DNA of 64,000 bases from Paenibacillus arenosi. Its GTDB lineage: Bacteria; Bacillota; Bacilli; Paenibacillales; Paenibacillaceae. Below the pieces are notes generated by a model. The model searched no databases. It was not told the origin of the DNA and saw only the letters and a list, made by a program, of their open reading frames with translations. The stretch is from positions 1 through 64,000 of the forward strand of contig NZ_JACYTN010000015.1 in NCBI RefSeq assembly GCF_014841135.1, given 5' to 3'. Below are positions 27,801-52,053 of this stretch, one piece after another (the stretch's first letter is position 1; each line of letters starts with the position of its first letter). The translations under genes and the position numbers were made by a program.

Positions 27801-28229
27801 GCTCCATACAATTTTAAATCGATCCTCACCCACTCGGAATACAGCGAGACGAATCAACATATCTTTTGCTAGATCAAAACCGTTACGTTTATCTTCTACT
27901 GCATATTGTTCGATAAATGCGTCGGCTTCCGTTATATCCATCCCATTATTGGATAGATCCTCGTACTTAATAATAAGCTCTCGTTTCTTAAATACGATTT
28001 GCTTCGGACTTTTCAAATTCAAATGCATAAAGTTAGTTCTTAAAATATCGTATTTTTCTATTAAAATATTAAAACTTTGCTCCAATAAGCGCACATTAAG
28101 TTCACCAAGAAGCGTACATTGAAATTGTTCGAAATATGCCGGTGATGTTGGATTCAGTAAAGTGTGAAATAGCATTCCTTCTTGCATCGGCGATAAAGAG
28201 TAGACGCTTTTAACTTCCAATTTCTCCAA
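17517..28229 (-). CDS. Nonribosomal peptide synthetase, modules 5-7 with terminal condensation domain
   Basis: The product is 3570 aa, starting at TTG (28229) with GGGAGGG six bases upstream. Domains: C (1-440, HHILMDG near 142), A (455-960), PCP (Ser about 998); C, A, PCP (Ser about 2039); C, A, PCP (Ser about 3078); then a condensation-like domain (about 3125-3570). The N-terminus (YSLSPMQEGMLFH) is the DCL/acceptor type expected after an epimerase. Pocket residues read by eye are DPSAIGNITK for module 5 (no assignment) and DAFWLGGTFK for modules 6 and 7, a known Val code. Modules 6 and 7 are near copies at DNA level, offset by 3123 bp. There is no thioesterase; the last domain has SHAIFDY in place of HHxxxDG, keeping the second His (3292) and the Asp. 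Confidence 0.93.
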   Translation of the reverse strand: MEKLEVKSVYSLSPMQEGMLFHTLLNPTSPAYFEQFQCTLLGELNVRLLEQSFNILIEKYDILRTNFMHLNLKSPKQIVFKKRELIIKYEDLSNNGMDITEADAFIEQYAVEDKRNGFDLAKDMLIRLAVFRVGEDRFKIVWSYHHILMDGWCLKLLLQQWLEYYNVLLNSQPLHISKVRPYADYIRWLEQQDRDEAKQFWLKYLEGYSTQAILPSLSMGVNGQENKQEYVQVDHFFQIDEDVRFRLESIAKKQQVTLNTVLQSAWAIMLGKYNRTNDVVIGTVTSGRPAAVDGVEEMIGLFINTIPVRIKWDNYDRFDEMLQQVQRSGVEAQNYDYYPLADIQSNSELKQTLLHHLYGFQNYPFKHNPQDEPETYTFTIEEEQDFEQSNYDFNVIVSASEGLEVNFKYNATCYDAYMVQNIEHHFKHILHQISHQPGICIGAICLITDIERTLLLEQFNETTVSYDLDGTFLKRFEAQVQVCPDDIAVVYRDQELSYKQLNERANQLAYWLKEQGITHQQVIGLMLEPCTEMVVGMLAIAKVGGVFLPIDHSYPIERIQYMLEDSAAALLLSNQSCLRKGPWAAWVVRYAAIEDIQLDLFEHSNLNHHVQPTDLAYLIYTSGSTGKPKGVMIEHRSLLNFALWYVEYYKFSKHDKCAKYIGFGFDPSVSEMVPPLLAGSSIVIIPEEIRLELDALNQFMEAKGVTIAAFPAAITEQFIKLGNRTLTRLITGGDKLKHFESCSFQIYNNYGPTENTITSTVFPVSSLLHNIPIGKPISNGRVYIADDDGCLLPVGVPGELYVAGTGLARGYWNRPDLTESSFIPDPYVSGERMYRTGDLCRWLPDGNIEFLGRIDNQVKIRGYRVELGEIEWHLFQQPEIKEAAVTILERVNGEKILVGYMVAEEAVTSTEMKRRLAKILPDYMVPTYLIFLDKMPLTSNGKIDRQSLPYPKEADIESEEHANPTNEIEAKLISIWKNILGVEYVGVNSHFFALGGNSLSAIRLVSAIKKELQFGLPLQDIFQQPLLSDMARMITGTDNRYAAIEPAAPAAYYPVSPAQRRIFIIEQLEGVGYAYHMPVIVRLRGNLDKERWRKAILHLVQRHDSLRTTFAWVNGEPMQQVGHVKQEAVDVRELFGGEADLETAVEDFMQPFDLYHGPLFRTRLLHISAEEHLMLVDMHHIIADGTSIGVLVEEFSQLYREEVLPNLRIQYQDYAVWQQEQAQNGQFDKQEQYWLSQFEKEIPVLTLPLDQPRPQMQSFEGDILVLYLDTELRERIHKLAADTGTTLYMVMLAAYTILLSKYSGQEDIVVGTPTAGRPHADLEQMVGMFVNTLALRSYPIGTVTFLDYVQVTKQRILEAFEHQEYPYEQLVDKLNIQRDFSRNPLFDTMFAVENMSLGELQAEGLTLEPYTTPRTIAKFDLTFTITENSQGIELDIEYATALFNRATIERMAKHYVRVLEIVMEHPSTLLSQVNLLVEDERTQILQLFNDTWTEYPREKTIHALFEEQVASAPDRFAITFEEERLTYRELNERADRLANALQARGTMRDQAVAIIGDRSLAIIIGMLAVLKAGGAYVPIDPDYPLDRIEYVLHDSQCELVLVQGAYADRLPGDAAMLVLEDESSWSKASAEQVNKMVAREVNVTDLAYVMYTSGSTGRPKGVMIEHRNVVRLVKNNQYMSFAEGERILQTGAPVFDATTFEIWGALLNGLELYVVDKYTILNPQKLGEAIRNYDITTMWLTAALFGQLAQERTDLFEPLTYLLVGGDALPAKQIQAVRDRCPNLVIINGYGPTENTTFSHTYVIKNNVESNIPIGRPISNSTAYIVDKYGELLPIGVPGELWVGGDGVGRGYWNNDELTAGKFVPSPWVQGERIYKTGDRAKWLPDGNVQFLGRLDYQVKIRGFRVETGEIEVQIAQHKAVSEVVVTVVTEEDESKSLCAYVVTDMGTEELRTYLKEQIPEYMIPSYIIRMDRLPLTPNGKVDRRSLPQPESQPIRGRGNVYIPPLTDIEIRLSNIWKDILKVNEVGRNDHFFQLGGHSLKAAILLARISKELHADFPLKEIFKSPILSDMAQLTSRYDSNYCEINPASPAVYYPVSYAQRRIFIIEQLEGVGHAYHMPVIVRLWGNVDKERWIKTILHLVQRHDSLRTTFAWVNGEPMQQVGLVRQEAVDVKELLGGESTLEQEVEGFMQPFDLYNGPLFRARLLHISNEEHLMLVDMHHIIADGTSIGVLVEEFSRLYGEETLPDLRIQYQDYAVWQQEQAQNGRLDKQEQYWLCQFGGELPVLSLPLDHPRPQMQSFEGDTLVLYLDTDLRERIHKLAADTGTTLYMVMLAAYTVLLAKYSGQEDIVVGTPTAGRPHADLEQMVGMFVNTLAVRNCPKGTLTFLDYVQATKECVLEAFEHQEYPYEQLVDKLNIQRDFSRNPLFDTMFAVENMSLGELQAEGLILEPYTTPRTIAKFDLTFTITENSQGIELDIEYATALFNRTTIEQMANRFVQILETVMEHPNILLSQISVLTEVERTQILESFNDTWTAYPRERTIHALFEEQVTSTPDRIALTFEQDRLTYKELNERADRLAHALRAQGVKRNQAVAIIGDRSIAIIVGMLAVLKAGSAYVPIDPDYPSDRIEYVLHDSQCQLVLVQAAYADKVPGDVAMLVLEDETSWSKASTEQVNEMAAREDNVTDLAYVMYTSGSTGRPKGVMIEHRNVVRLVKNNQYMPFAEGERILQTGAPVFDATTFEIWGALLNGLELYVVDKYTILNPHKLGEAIQNYSITTMWLTAALFGQLAQERTDLFEPLTYLLIGGDALPTKQVQAVRDRCPNLVMINGYGPTENTTFSLTYFIEDNIETNIPIGKPISNSTAYIVDAHGQLLPIGIPGELWVGGDGVGRGYWNNVDLTAEKFVPNPWVQGERIYKTGDRAKWLPDGNVQFLGRLDYQVKIRGFRVETGEIEGQIIQHIGVSEVVVTIVTEDDESKSLCAYVVAEMSEEELRAYLKEHLPEYMIPSYIVLLDRLPLTTNGKVDRKSLPAPEQKISTTEEIIKPRNDIEKQIVELWQDVLNVKPISVYNNFFSIGGHSLNAIEVIARLSKQGWNLSIQQLFSNPTPASLAEWMTNHNETSYSLDMKFEPIEYRTISSQEITDLMASIEVMQEEFVSELLAGEVEEVYPISPTQFYHLDVHDVSGTIFTLEQPVDRSVLEDAITHLISRQDVLRSILDKRNDGGWKLLTMPDQLRIPYVDLSNYDRSSQDLIMQKLLHDWFLRSYTASDTLMYRLLVLKMDSHRHTIILPCSHAIFDYMSSEVIKSSLIEYCNSLGKGWDLPAYTGSTYRNFVNQIRLGPIEMDDEEIMQRFALEKFHSAAIDSLQLFNRFAATDSTSITFKTECVYDGVEGNWRQALEMFITFFNVNFGLRHIPMWLTHYGRQYNKSNYYHVVGECIDYIPVVLEVEANIIEQFNNIHRLVALANDTSLNMANLMYNPAATELWSRSTQHIREAFACMPINFNYLGEQDSSQDYFKDAEINKVNTEGRQRILFTSWHDKGHLYVNVALPFTENADRLIQCLLQSHEIILT
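19140..25110 (-). repeat. Tandem near-identical NRPS modules, 3123-bp offset
   Basis: Matching landmarks in the C domains (around 24681 and 21558) and A domains (around 23244 and 20121) are each exactly 3123 bases apart. The proteins differ by scattered substitutions only, and the ten pocket residues are identical. Confidence 0.85.
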
Positions 28230-28251
28230 CCAAATCCCTCCCGCAGCAAAT

Positions 28252-31200
28252 CTAATTACTATAGAACTGTAGAATTTCGTCTAATTCCTCTGAGGATAAA
28301 TCCTCTGCACCAACATCTGATGCTGTTAACTCTTTTTCCTCTTTCGAGATACAATGTTCTAGAATTCTCAGGAGTGCCAACTGGAACGCATCAGCCAACT
28401 TGGCAATATGGCTATTGCTAAATTCATTTGCGTTATAATCGATCATGATCCTCAACTTACCATTCTCAATTAGTCCGCCAATATTTAAAGCTACTTCTCT
28501 ATCTCCGTCCATACTTTCATTTTGCCCACAATCTAATGGAGAAACTTGAAATACACCTGTATTGATATCTGTATCGAACTGACCAAGATAATTAAATTTG
28601 ACCTCAGGCTCTAGCTCAACATGCATGCCTTGTTTATGCTCTGCCGCAGTCAAATATTTTAAAATCCCGTATCCGATCCCTTTATTCGGTACACGTCTAA
28701 GTGATTCTTTCACGTTTTTAATCGTGTACGAGAGATCATTTGGAGCGCCCATATCCAGCCCAATTGGGAATACCGATGTAAACCATCCCACAGTTCGACT
28801 TATGTTGACTTTATCTAGTAACTCCTCTCTCCCATGACCTTCTAGAGAGATTGCCACTTGTAGATGTCCTGCCCATTGTTGAATGGCAATACCAAGTGCT
28901 GATAAAAGCAAGTCATTAATTTCTGTACCGTACGCTGCATGCGCAGGCCCTAGGAGCAATGCAGTCTCGTCCTGCTGAAGTTCAAAAGAATACTTTCGGT
29001 TGTGTTTTACTCTTATATCATTACTATTACTCAAGCTTTCCTTAGGCAAAGGAGCGATGTTCATTGCATTTACTTGAGCCCAATAAGACATTTCCTTCGT
29101 TAACGTCTTACTATTTGCATATTTCAACAACTGCTCTGCCCAATATTTATAAGAATCCGTTTTTGATGGGAAGACAATTTGCTCATTACGTGTTAGCTGC
29201 ATATATCCTGATGCGAAATCCTCAAATAAAATGCGCCATGACACACCATCAACAACTAAATGATGGATTACAATGAACAAATGATCTCCATTCTCTGTGT
29301 GATACAATGCAAGCTTTACTAATGGGCCATCAGCTAAATGGATCGAAGATTGAACCGATTCAGCATGTTGTAGAATGGCTGATGAAGGATCTAAAAGATG
29401 GGAAACATCAACATATTCTAGCTGAGGTGCTGAAGCACTTAACTCTTGATTAATTTGGATGATAGAACCCTTTTCATCTTTATACACCATACGCAAAGCA
29501 TCATGATGCTTTACGATATGACCCCATACTTGCTCCACTATTTTTGCATCATAACCTTCTCGGTTGTACAACATGACCGATTGATTCCAATGGTGGGCAT
29601 TAACGAATGATTGTTGGAAGAACCAATGCTGAATAGGAGTAAATGGCACCTCCCCTTCAACTGCACGCTGGTCGATTTCTCTATTCTCTGAAGTTACCCA
29701 AGGGCTCAACTGAGCAATTTGTGGATACTGGAACAAATCTTTTATTTTCATACGGTAACCTAATGCGCTAAGTCTAGAAGAGATTTGAATCGCTTTAATC
29801 GAATCTCCACCAAGTTCGAAGAAATTATAATTGGTTCCAATTTGCTGGTGACCAAGTACTTCTGCCCATATTTCTACCATATGTGACTCAAGTTTGCTTG
29901 CAGGATCAACAGCGACTTTCGTTGTACCTACATTTAAATTGGGTTCAGGCAGCGCATTACGGTTAATCTTCCCGTTATCCAATAACGGCATAGCTTCCAA
30001 ATATACAAAATACGTAGGAACCATATAATAGGGAAGTGCTAGTGAAAGTTCAGACTTCAAACTCTCTAAATCTAGTATTTCATTTGAATTTGAGGTCAGA
30101 TAAGCACATAAATAAGGATCTTCCCCCTCTTTCGTTAACACTTTGACCACTGCTTCTTTCACAACAGATTGTTGAAGAAGCACTGCCTCAATTTCTTCTA
30201 GCTCAATGCGAAAGCCTCTTATTTTCACCTGAAAATCTTGACGACCGTAGTATTCGACTGTACCGTCTGCTAGCCATCGGCCCATATCCCCTGTCCGATA
30301 TATCGTTTGTCCAGGTACATCCGAAAACGGATCAAGGATAAAGGAGCCCTTCGTTCGTTCAGAATCTCTGATGTACCCTCTACCTACACCAAGTCCACCT
30401 ATACATATTTCTCCAACAACTCCAAGAGGACATAATTGTATTGCTTCATCCACGATATATACATTTACGTTAGGTATAGGTATTCCAATAGGAATAAGCT
30501 GCATATCCTCAGGAGCTTGCTTCATTAGATATTGAATACTATCATCCGATGCCTCAGCAGGCCCGTACGCATTAACCATCGGAATAGGAGAGCATAAACG
30601 GAACCAACGATTCACTGTCTCTGGCTTGACAGCTTCACCCGTGATCATAAGCATACGTAATCTTGATGGTGCAAGATTACCTTTTTCAAGTACGTCCATC
30701 ATGACAGATAAATAGGTCGGGACAACTTCCAATAAGGTTATGCCATCATCATCCATGCGGTGAAGAAACGTCTCCACATCTAGAATTAGGGCATTTGAGT
30801 AAATAACAGTAGTTCCACCAATAGCTAGCGGTCCAAAAAACTGCCACACCGAAATATCGAAACATACGTTGGCATTTTGGGCAAACACTAAGCTCTCATC
30901 TAAATGTAGTTCATCCGCTTCTGCTAGAATATGATTTAACATGCCAAGATGCTCAATCATAACTCCCTTCGGCTTGCCTGTTGATCCAGAAGTAAACAAA
31001 ACATACGCCAAATCATGTATATCCGATTCGACCTTAGGATTTGATACAGACTCTGACAGCAATTGCTGTTCAATTTCATCAATAAACAGAACCGTTCCTT
31101 CAAATGCTACCTGTCGAACCGTTTCCTTGTACTCCGATGACGTAATCCACAATGACGCCCCAGAATCTTGTACAATATTTCGCTGACGTTCCATCCCATA

Positions 31201-34200
31201 AGCCGGATCAATAGGAACATAAGCTGCTCCTGCTTTCCATACTGCCAGAACACTCTTTATAAAATGCGGTGTCCGATCTAACATGACAGCCACGACTTCT
31301 TCACGAGCTATTTGCTGCCGTAACAAGTAATGTGCCAAGCGATTGGCATGCTCATTTAATTCACGATAGCTAATTCGTTCATGCTCATAAATAACTGCGA
31401 CGTGATCTGGAGTGCTTATAGCATATTGCTCAAAACGCTGAGCTGCATTTTTACTAAAATCGTAATCCTTTTGTACGCCACTGAACTGTTGAATAAGATG
31501 TCTACTTTCCGTATCCGACAATACATTTATAGCCCCAATAGCTACACTAGGATCAGACGCAACTTGGTCTAGAATATATAAGTAATGTGATGAAAGTTGC
31601 TTAGCTGTAGATTCCTTAAATAAATCGGTGCAATATTGTAAATCAAAATAAATATTATCTGTCTCTGTAAGTGCATCTAACATGAGGTCAAATTTCGCTG
31701 ATTGGTGATTTAATTCTTGTGGGGTAATATGCAAGTTGTCTAATTGGATTTCATGTTCTTCAGCATCAAAAAGATTAAACATGGTATCAAATAATGGATT
31801 GCGACTCGTATCTCGCTTCACATCAAGTTCGTCAAGCAATTGCTCGAATGGATATTCCTGATGCTCCATCGCTTCGAGTGACAATTCTTTAATCGTATCT
31901 ACTACCTGTTCAAATGTTTGTTCAGGTTGCGACTTGATTCGTAATGCTAGCGTGTTAACAAACATCCCAAGCATATTGTGTAAATCCGGATGATTACGGC
32001 CTGCAACGGGCGTGCCGATTATAATATCATGCTGAGCGGAATACTTGTTCAACAGCAAATAATAAGCAGCAAGTAGAACATGATATAATGTTGCTCCATT
32101 CCGTGATGCAAACTGATTCAACTGTGCGGTGAGTTCAGCGCCTGCTGTAAATCTCAGCGTATTACCTGCAAAACTTTGTTGGACTGGCCTCCTGTAATCT
32201 AAAGGCAAATTTAGCAGCGGTAATGACCCACTAAACTGCTCCAACCAATAGCCTTTATGATCCACCATTCTTGAGTCAGACAAACGTTGCTGCTGCCATA
32301 CTGCATAATCCTTATACTGTAGAGCTAGTTCAGGCAACTGCTGTTGTGTATATAGAGCAATGGTTTCGTTAACAATAATCTGTCCTGATATGCCATCTGA
32401 AATAATGTGATGCATATCAACAAGTAAGATATGGTCCTGCTCGTCTATCTTCAACACTTCCATCCGAAGCAACGGAGCTTCTTCTAGATAGAACGGTCGA
32501 ACAAATGCACGCATAGCAGAGTCAATTGTTGCTTCTGACCCCTCACTTCGTTCAATAGCAAATGAAACATTCGTACATTCCCTTTGTACAATCACTCCAT
32601 CAATCGTTTCAAATACCGTTCGTAATAGATCATGCCGTCTTATTAAAGCTTGCACAGCCTGTTCTAACCTTGCAACATCCAGCTCTCCTTGAATTCGATA
32701 CGCACTTGGCATATTGTAGGCTACACTTCTCTTATCCTCCAACTCATGTAATACGTACATTCTTTGCTGCATGGAGCTAACGGGATAATAGTCACATTTT
32801 TCAGCTACAGGTATTTGCTCTATCTTAGCAGGAGTCAATGTATGAATGTAATCAGACATTTCGCGGATCGTAGGTAGACGGAACACATCTCTTACCGACA
32901 CATTTACGTCCAAGCGATTATAAATTTTGGAGATCAATACAGTTGCCTTCAGAGAGTGACCTCCACAGTTAAAGAAGTTGTGCTCTATTCCCCAATGATG
33001 TGGGCCTAATACTTCACTCCATATCTCACATAGCATTTCATCCGTTGTGTTGCGTGGAGCAATATATTCATCGTGAACTCGATGCGATGGACGTGGCAGT
33101 TGTTGACGGTCTATTTTCCCACTTCCATTGAGGGGCATTTCCTCTAATCGCATAAAGCATGCAGGTACCATATAGGATGGCAAATAACGACTTAGATACG
33201 ATTTTAATTCGTCATCATGTATAGCTTGATAACTCTTATAATAGGTACAAATATAAGACTCTTCGTCTTCCTTCCATACTACAGAAGCCACTTCAATAAT
33301 TAATGGATGGGAGGCAAGATGATTTTCAATCTCACCAAGTTCAATTCGAAATCCTCTGACTTTTACTTGATGATCGCGCCTTCCCACAAATTCGATCATT
33401 CCATCTTTACGCCATTTACCAAGGTCACCCGTTCTATACATCCGTACCCCTGGATCAGATGTAAATGGATCGGTTAGAAATACTCGCTGAGTCCGTTCCT
33501 CGTCATTAAGATACCCTCTACCAACTGCAATCCCACTCACGCAAATTTCACCGGTAACACCTTCTGGACATAACTGAAAATGTTGGTCAACGATATAAAT
33601 ATTAACGTTTGTTAATGGACTTCCAATAGGAATCTGTTCCATGCTTCCAGAAGGGTACTCATCGAATTTATACTGACATACATCATCCGAAGCCTCAGCA
33701 GGTCCATATGCATTTATCATTGGAATAGCAGGACATAACGAGAACCATCTCTTCACAATTGCTGGAGTAGCCGTTTCTCCGGTTATCATCAATAAAGACA
33801 AGTTAGAAAGAACAATAGAATCCTGTTCAATCAAATCCATCAGCACCGTTAAATAGGACGGCACAACCTCTAAAAGCGTAACAGCGTCTGTTTGAATTCG
33901 TTCTATACATTTTCGCGGGTCCATTACAATGTCATCAGGAATAATAACAGTTGTACCTCCAAGTGTTGGACCACATACGAACTGCCATACAGAAATGTCA
34001 AAACAGTGGCTAGCATTCTGTGCAAACACAAGTTCCTGAGATAAACCTAGAGCTTCTTGCTGAGCTAGAATATGGTTGAGCATACCTAAATGCTCGATCA
34101 TAACCCCTTTAGGTTGTCCTGTTGATCCCGATGTAAATAGACAGTATGCTAAGTCATTCACGGATATTGGCAAATCAAGATTAATGCTTTCCTCCTGCTC

Positions 34201-35991
34201 AATAACATTCATCAGCTCGTCTAGCTCGACCAATTTTGCACCAAGTCTTTGCTTCAACGTATCCGTTGCACAATTCGCTTCGCTAAGCAATATTCGTGCA
34301 TCAGAGTCTATCATAATGGACATAATTCGCTCTTCTGGATGACTCATATCTAGCGGAATATAAGCTGCGCCTGCTTTCCATATGGCTAATATACTTTGCA
34401 ACATTAATGGAGAACGCTCCATCATAATTCCAACAAAGTCACCCGGCTGTAGGCCAAGTCGAACTAACCTTCTAGCAATTTGATTGGCTCTATCATTTAA
34501 CTGTCCATAGGTCATATGCTGTTCTCTATACTTCACAGCAATGGCATGAGGATTGTGCAATACCCGCTCTTCAAATAATTGATGAACCGTCTTAGTAAGA
34601 GCATGTTCAAAAGTTGTTTTCTTTCCATTAAACAACTGAACAATCTGTGCATGTTCCTCTTCAGTAATGATGCTAAGATCACCTAACGTAATTTGCGAGT
34701 TATCTATCATTTGATTGACTAATTGCTTTAGATGGAACTCCATTCTCTGTACAAACGTTTCTTCGTAAGTATTTCCATTGTACGTAAACCGAACCTCTAT
34801 CTCATCACCAGGAAACACCGTTACATCAAAGTCATAATTCACTTGTTCTTCTACTACAACATCTGAAATGGATAGTTGATTGTTATTTCCATGATTACTA
34901 TCGATCAGCTCAGACTCCAACGGATAGTTTTCAAAAACCATAATATGCTGGATTAAGTGCTGCTTTAATGTCGTTAAGGATTGAATGTCTGCTAAAGATA
35001 CGTGCCCATGAGTGTTAGCCTCAGCCATAGCAACGTTTATGTTCTGCAGTAGATTAGGTAAAGTCATGTCGCAGCTGCCTGTTACTCGTATAGGAACAGT
35101 ATTAATAAATAGACCAACCATCTCTTCGATACCGACAATCTCCGGCGGCCTGCCGGAGATTACCGTACCAAATACGACATCATCACTATGATTATATTTT
35201 TGCAGCAATATGCCCCACATAACATGGAACACAGTACTTATGGTAACTTTCTGTTCAGAAGCAAGCTTTAACAAGTCGCGACTTGTTTCTTCGCTGAAGC
35301 GGAACGAATGACGACGATATTTAAATTCCGCTAATGGATTATAGCTATGTTGACTAGGGAGTAAGGTCTGATTTTCAAAGTCACGTAAATAATCAGACCA
35401 ATACTGTAATGCGCTGCTGCTATCTTGAGCATTCAACCAAGTCAAATAATCACGAAATGGATATATCGTGTGATTTGGCATCCATTTACCTTGCTGCAGC
35501 TCATGATAGACACCGAATAAATGTTTAGCAATAATACCAAGGCACCAGCCATCCATAATAATATGATGGAAGCTAAATACCACCTTATATGTGGAAGACG
35601 TCGTTTGAAATAGAGACAATCGAATGAGCACATCTTGTTGCAAGTCAAAACCTTTTTCCTTTTCACGATTCTTAAACTCTTCTACATATTGCTGCTGCTC
35701 GAGTGGACTAAGATCTGTAAGGTCTACAAAAGGAATATTGGTCTCTACCTTCCGAAGTACGACCTGTAACGGTTGCTCTGATTCCCTGTAGATAAACACA
35801 GTTCTTAACACGTCAAAGCGTTCAATAATCTGATTAAAACTTTTCTCCAGCAGCGCTACCTCAATCTGACCGCTTAATGTAAATACAAACTGCTCAAAAT
35901 AAGCATTTGATTCAGGATCAAGCAAGGAATGAAATAACATACCTTCTTGAAGTGGAGTCAACGTGTATATATTTTCGATCTCATAATTCAA
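28252..35991 (-). CDS. Nonribosomal peptide synthetase, modules 3-4 with epimerase
   Basis: The product is 2579 aa, starting at TTG (35991) with GGGAGTG upstream. Domains: C (1-440, HH at 142-143, N-terminus YTLTPLQEGMLFH, DCL type), A (460-970), PCP (Ser 1013), C (1050-1480), A (1500-2010), PCP (Ser 2064, GGDS type), E (2095-2560, HHLVVDGVSW). Both A domains give the same ten pocket residues by eye, DIWEMTADDK, and share the unusual core GPAEASDD in place of GPTETT. I cannot assign the amino acid; the acidic residues at pocket positions 278, 330 and 331 hint at a polar or basic substrate. The second residue should be epimerised to D. The C-terminal tail (LSSEELDEILQFY) looks like a donor COM helix for the next synthetase, whose start lies 22 bases on. 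Confidence 0.93.
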   Translation of the reverse strand: MNYEIENIYTLTPLQEGMLFHSLLDPESNAYFEQFVFTLSGQIEVALLEKSFNQIIERFDVLRTVFIYRESEQPLQVVLRKVETNIPFVDLTDLSPLEQQQYVEEFKNREKEKGFDLQQDVLIRLSLFQTTSSTYKVVFSFHHIIMDGWCLGIIAKHLFGVYHELQQGKWMPNHTIYPFRDYLTWLNAQDSSSALQYWSDYLRDFENQTLLPSQHSYNPLAEFKYRRHSFRFSEETSRDLLKLASEQKVTISTVFHVMWGILLQKYNHSDDVVFGTVISGRPPEIVGIEEMVGLFINTVPIRVTGSCDMTLPNLLQNINVAMAEANTHGHVSLADIQSLTTLKQHLIQHIMVFENYPLESELIDSNHGNNNQLSISDVVVEEQVNYDFDVTVFPGDEIEVRFTYNGNTYEETFVQRMEFHLKQLVNQMIDNSQITLGDLSIITEEEHAQIVQLFNGKKTTFEHALTKTVHQLFEERVLHNPHAIAVKYREQHMTYGQLNDRANQIARRLVRLGLQPGDFVGIMMERSPLMLQSILAIWKAGAAYIPLDMSHPEERIMSIMIDSDARILLSEANCATDTLKQRLGAKLVELDELMNVIEQEESINLDLPISVNDLAYCLFTSGSTGQPKGVMIEHLGMLNHILAQQEALGLSQELVFAQNASHCFDISVWQFVCGPTLGGTTVIIPDDIVMDPRKCIERIQTDAVTLLEVVPSYLTVLMDLIEQDSIVLSNLSLLMITGETATPAIVKRWFSLCPAIPMINAYGPAEASDDVCQYKFDEYPSGSMEQIPIGSPLTNVNIYIVDQHFQLCPEGVTGEICVSGIAVGRGYLNDEERTQRVFLTDPFTSDPGVRMYRTGDLGKWRKDGMIEFVGRRDHQVKVRGFRIELGEIENHLASHPLIIEVASVVWKEDEESYICTYYKSYQAIHDDELKSYLSRYLPSYMVPACFMRLEEMPLNGSGKIDRQQLPRPSHRVHDEYIAPRNTTDEMLCEIWSEVLGPHHWGIEHNFFNCGGHSLKATVLISKIYNRLDVNVSVRDVFRLPTIREMSDYIHTLTPAKIEQIPVAEKCDYYPVSSMQQRMYVLHELEDKRSVAYNMPSAYRIQGELDVARLEQAVQALIRRHDLLRTVFETIDGVIVQRECTNVSFAIERSEGSEATIDSAMRAFVRPFYLEEAPLLRMEVLKIDEQDHILLVDMHHIISDGISGQIIVNETIALYTQQQLPELALQYKDYAVWQQQRLSDSRMVDHKGYWLEQFSGSLPLLNLPLDYRRPVQQSFAGNTLRFTAGAELTAQLNQFASRNGATLYHVLLAAYYLLLNKYSAQHDIIIGTPVAGRNHPDLHNMLGMFVNTLALRIKSQPEQTFEQVVDTIKELSLEAMEHQEYPFEQLLDELDVKRDTSRNPLFDTMFNLFDAEEHEIQLDNLHITPQELNHQSAKFDLMLDALTETDNIYFDLQYCTDLFKESTAKQLSSHYLYILDQVASDPSVAIGAINVLSDTESRHLIQQFSGVQKDYDFSKNAAQRFEQYAISTPDHVAVIYEHERISYRELNEHANRLAHYLLRQQIAREEVVAVMLDRTPHFIKSVLAVWKAGAAYVPIDPAYGMERQRNIVQDSGASLWITSSEYKETVRQVAFEGTVLFIDEIEQQLLSESVSNPKVESDIHDLAYVLFTSGSTGKPKGVMIEHLGMLNHILAEADELHLDESLVFAQNANVCFDISVWQFFGPLAIGGTTVIYSNALILDVETFLHRMDDDGITLLEVVPTYLSVMMDVLEKGNLAPSRLRMLMITGEAVKPETVNRWFRLCSPIPMVNAYGPAEASDDSIQYLMKQAPEDMQLIPIGIPIPNVNVYIVDEAIQLCPLGVVGEICIGGLGVGRGYIRDSERTKGSFILDPFSDVPGQTIYRTGDMGRWLADGTVEYYGRQDFQVKIRGFRIELEEIEAVLLQQSVVKEAVVKVLTKEGEDPYLCAYLTSNSNEILDLESLKSELSLALPYYMVPTYFVYLEAMPLLDNGKINRNALPEPNLNVGTTKVAVDPASKLESHMVEIWAEVLGHQQIGTNYNFFELGGDSIKAIQISSRLSALGYRMKIKDLFQYPQIAQLSPWVTSENREIDQRAVEGEVPFTPIQHWFFQQSFVNAHHWNQSVMLYNREGYDAKIVEQVWGHIVKHHDALRMVYKDEKGSIIQINQELSASAPQLEYVDVSHLLDPSSAILQHAESVQSSIHLADGPLVKLALYHTENGDHLFIVIHHLVVDGVSWRILFEDFASGYMQLTRNEQIVFPSKTDSYKYWAEQLLKYANSKTLTKEMSYWAQVNAMNIAPLPKESLSNSNDIRVKHNRKYSFELQQDETALLLGPAHAAYGTEINDLLLSALGIAIQQWAGHLQVAISLEGHGREELLDKVNISRTVGWFTSVFPIGLDMGAPNDLSYTIKNVKESLRRVPNKGIGYGILKYLTAAEHKQGMHVELEPEVKFNYLGQFDTDINTGVFQVSPLDCGQNESMDGDREVALNIGGLIENGKLRIMIDYNANEFSNSHIAKLADAFQLALLRILEHCISKEEKELTASDVGAEDLSSEELDEILQFYSN

Positions 35992-36051
35992 TGCTCGACA
36001 CTCCCAAATTTTATTGGAATTTCAATGAGCTCGTCCTCTATAAAGAAGTGC

Positions 36052-51948
<15,897 letters not shown>

Positions 51949-52053
51949 TTAAAAGATGTTCTCTCTGAACAACAACAATTGGGAATGTGCTAATCTGTAT
52001 GTAATTGTATTCTGGACTCTCATGCACAAAAGATATAGTTACCGCTAATAATA

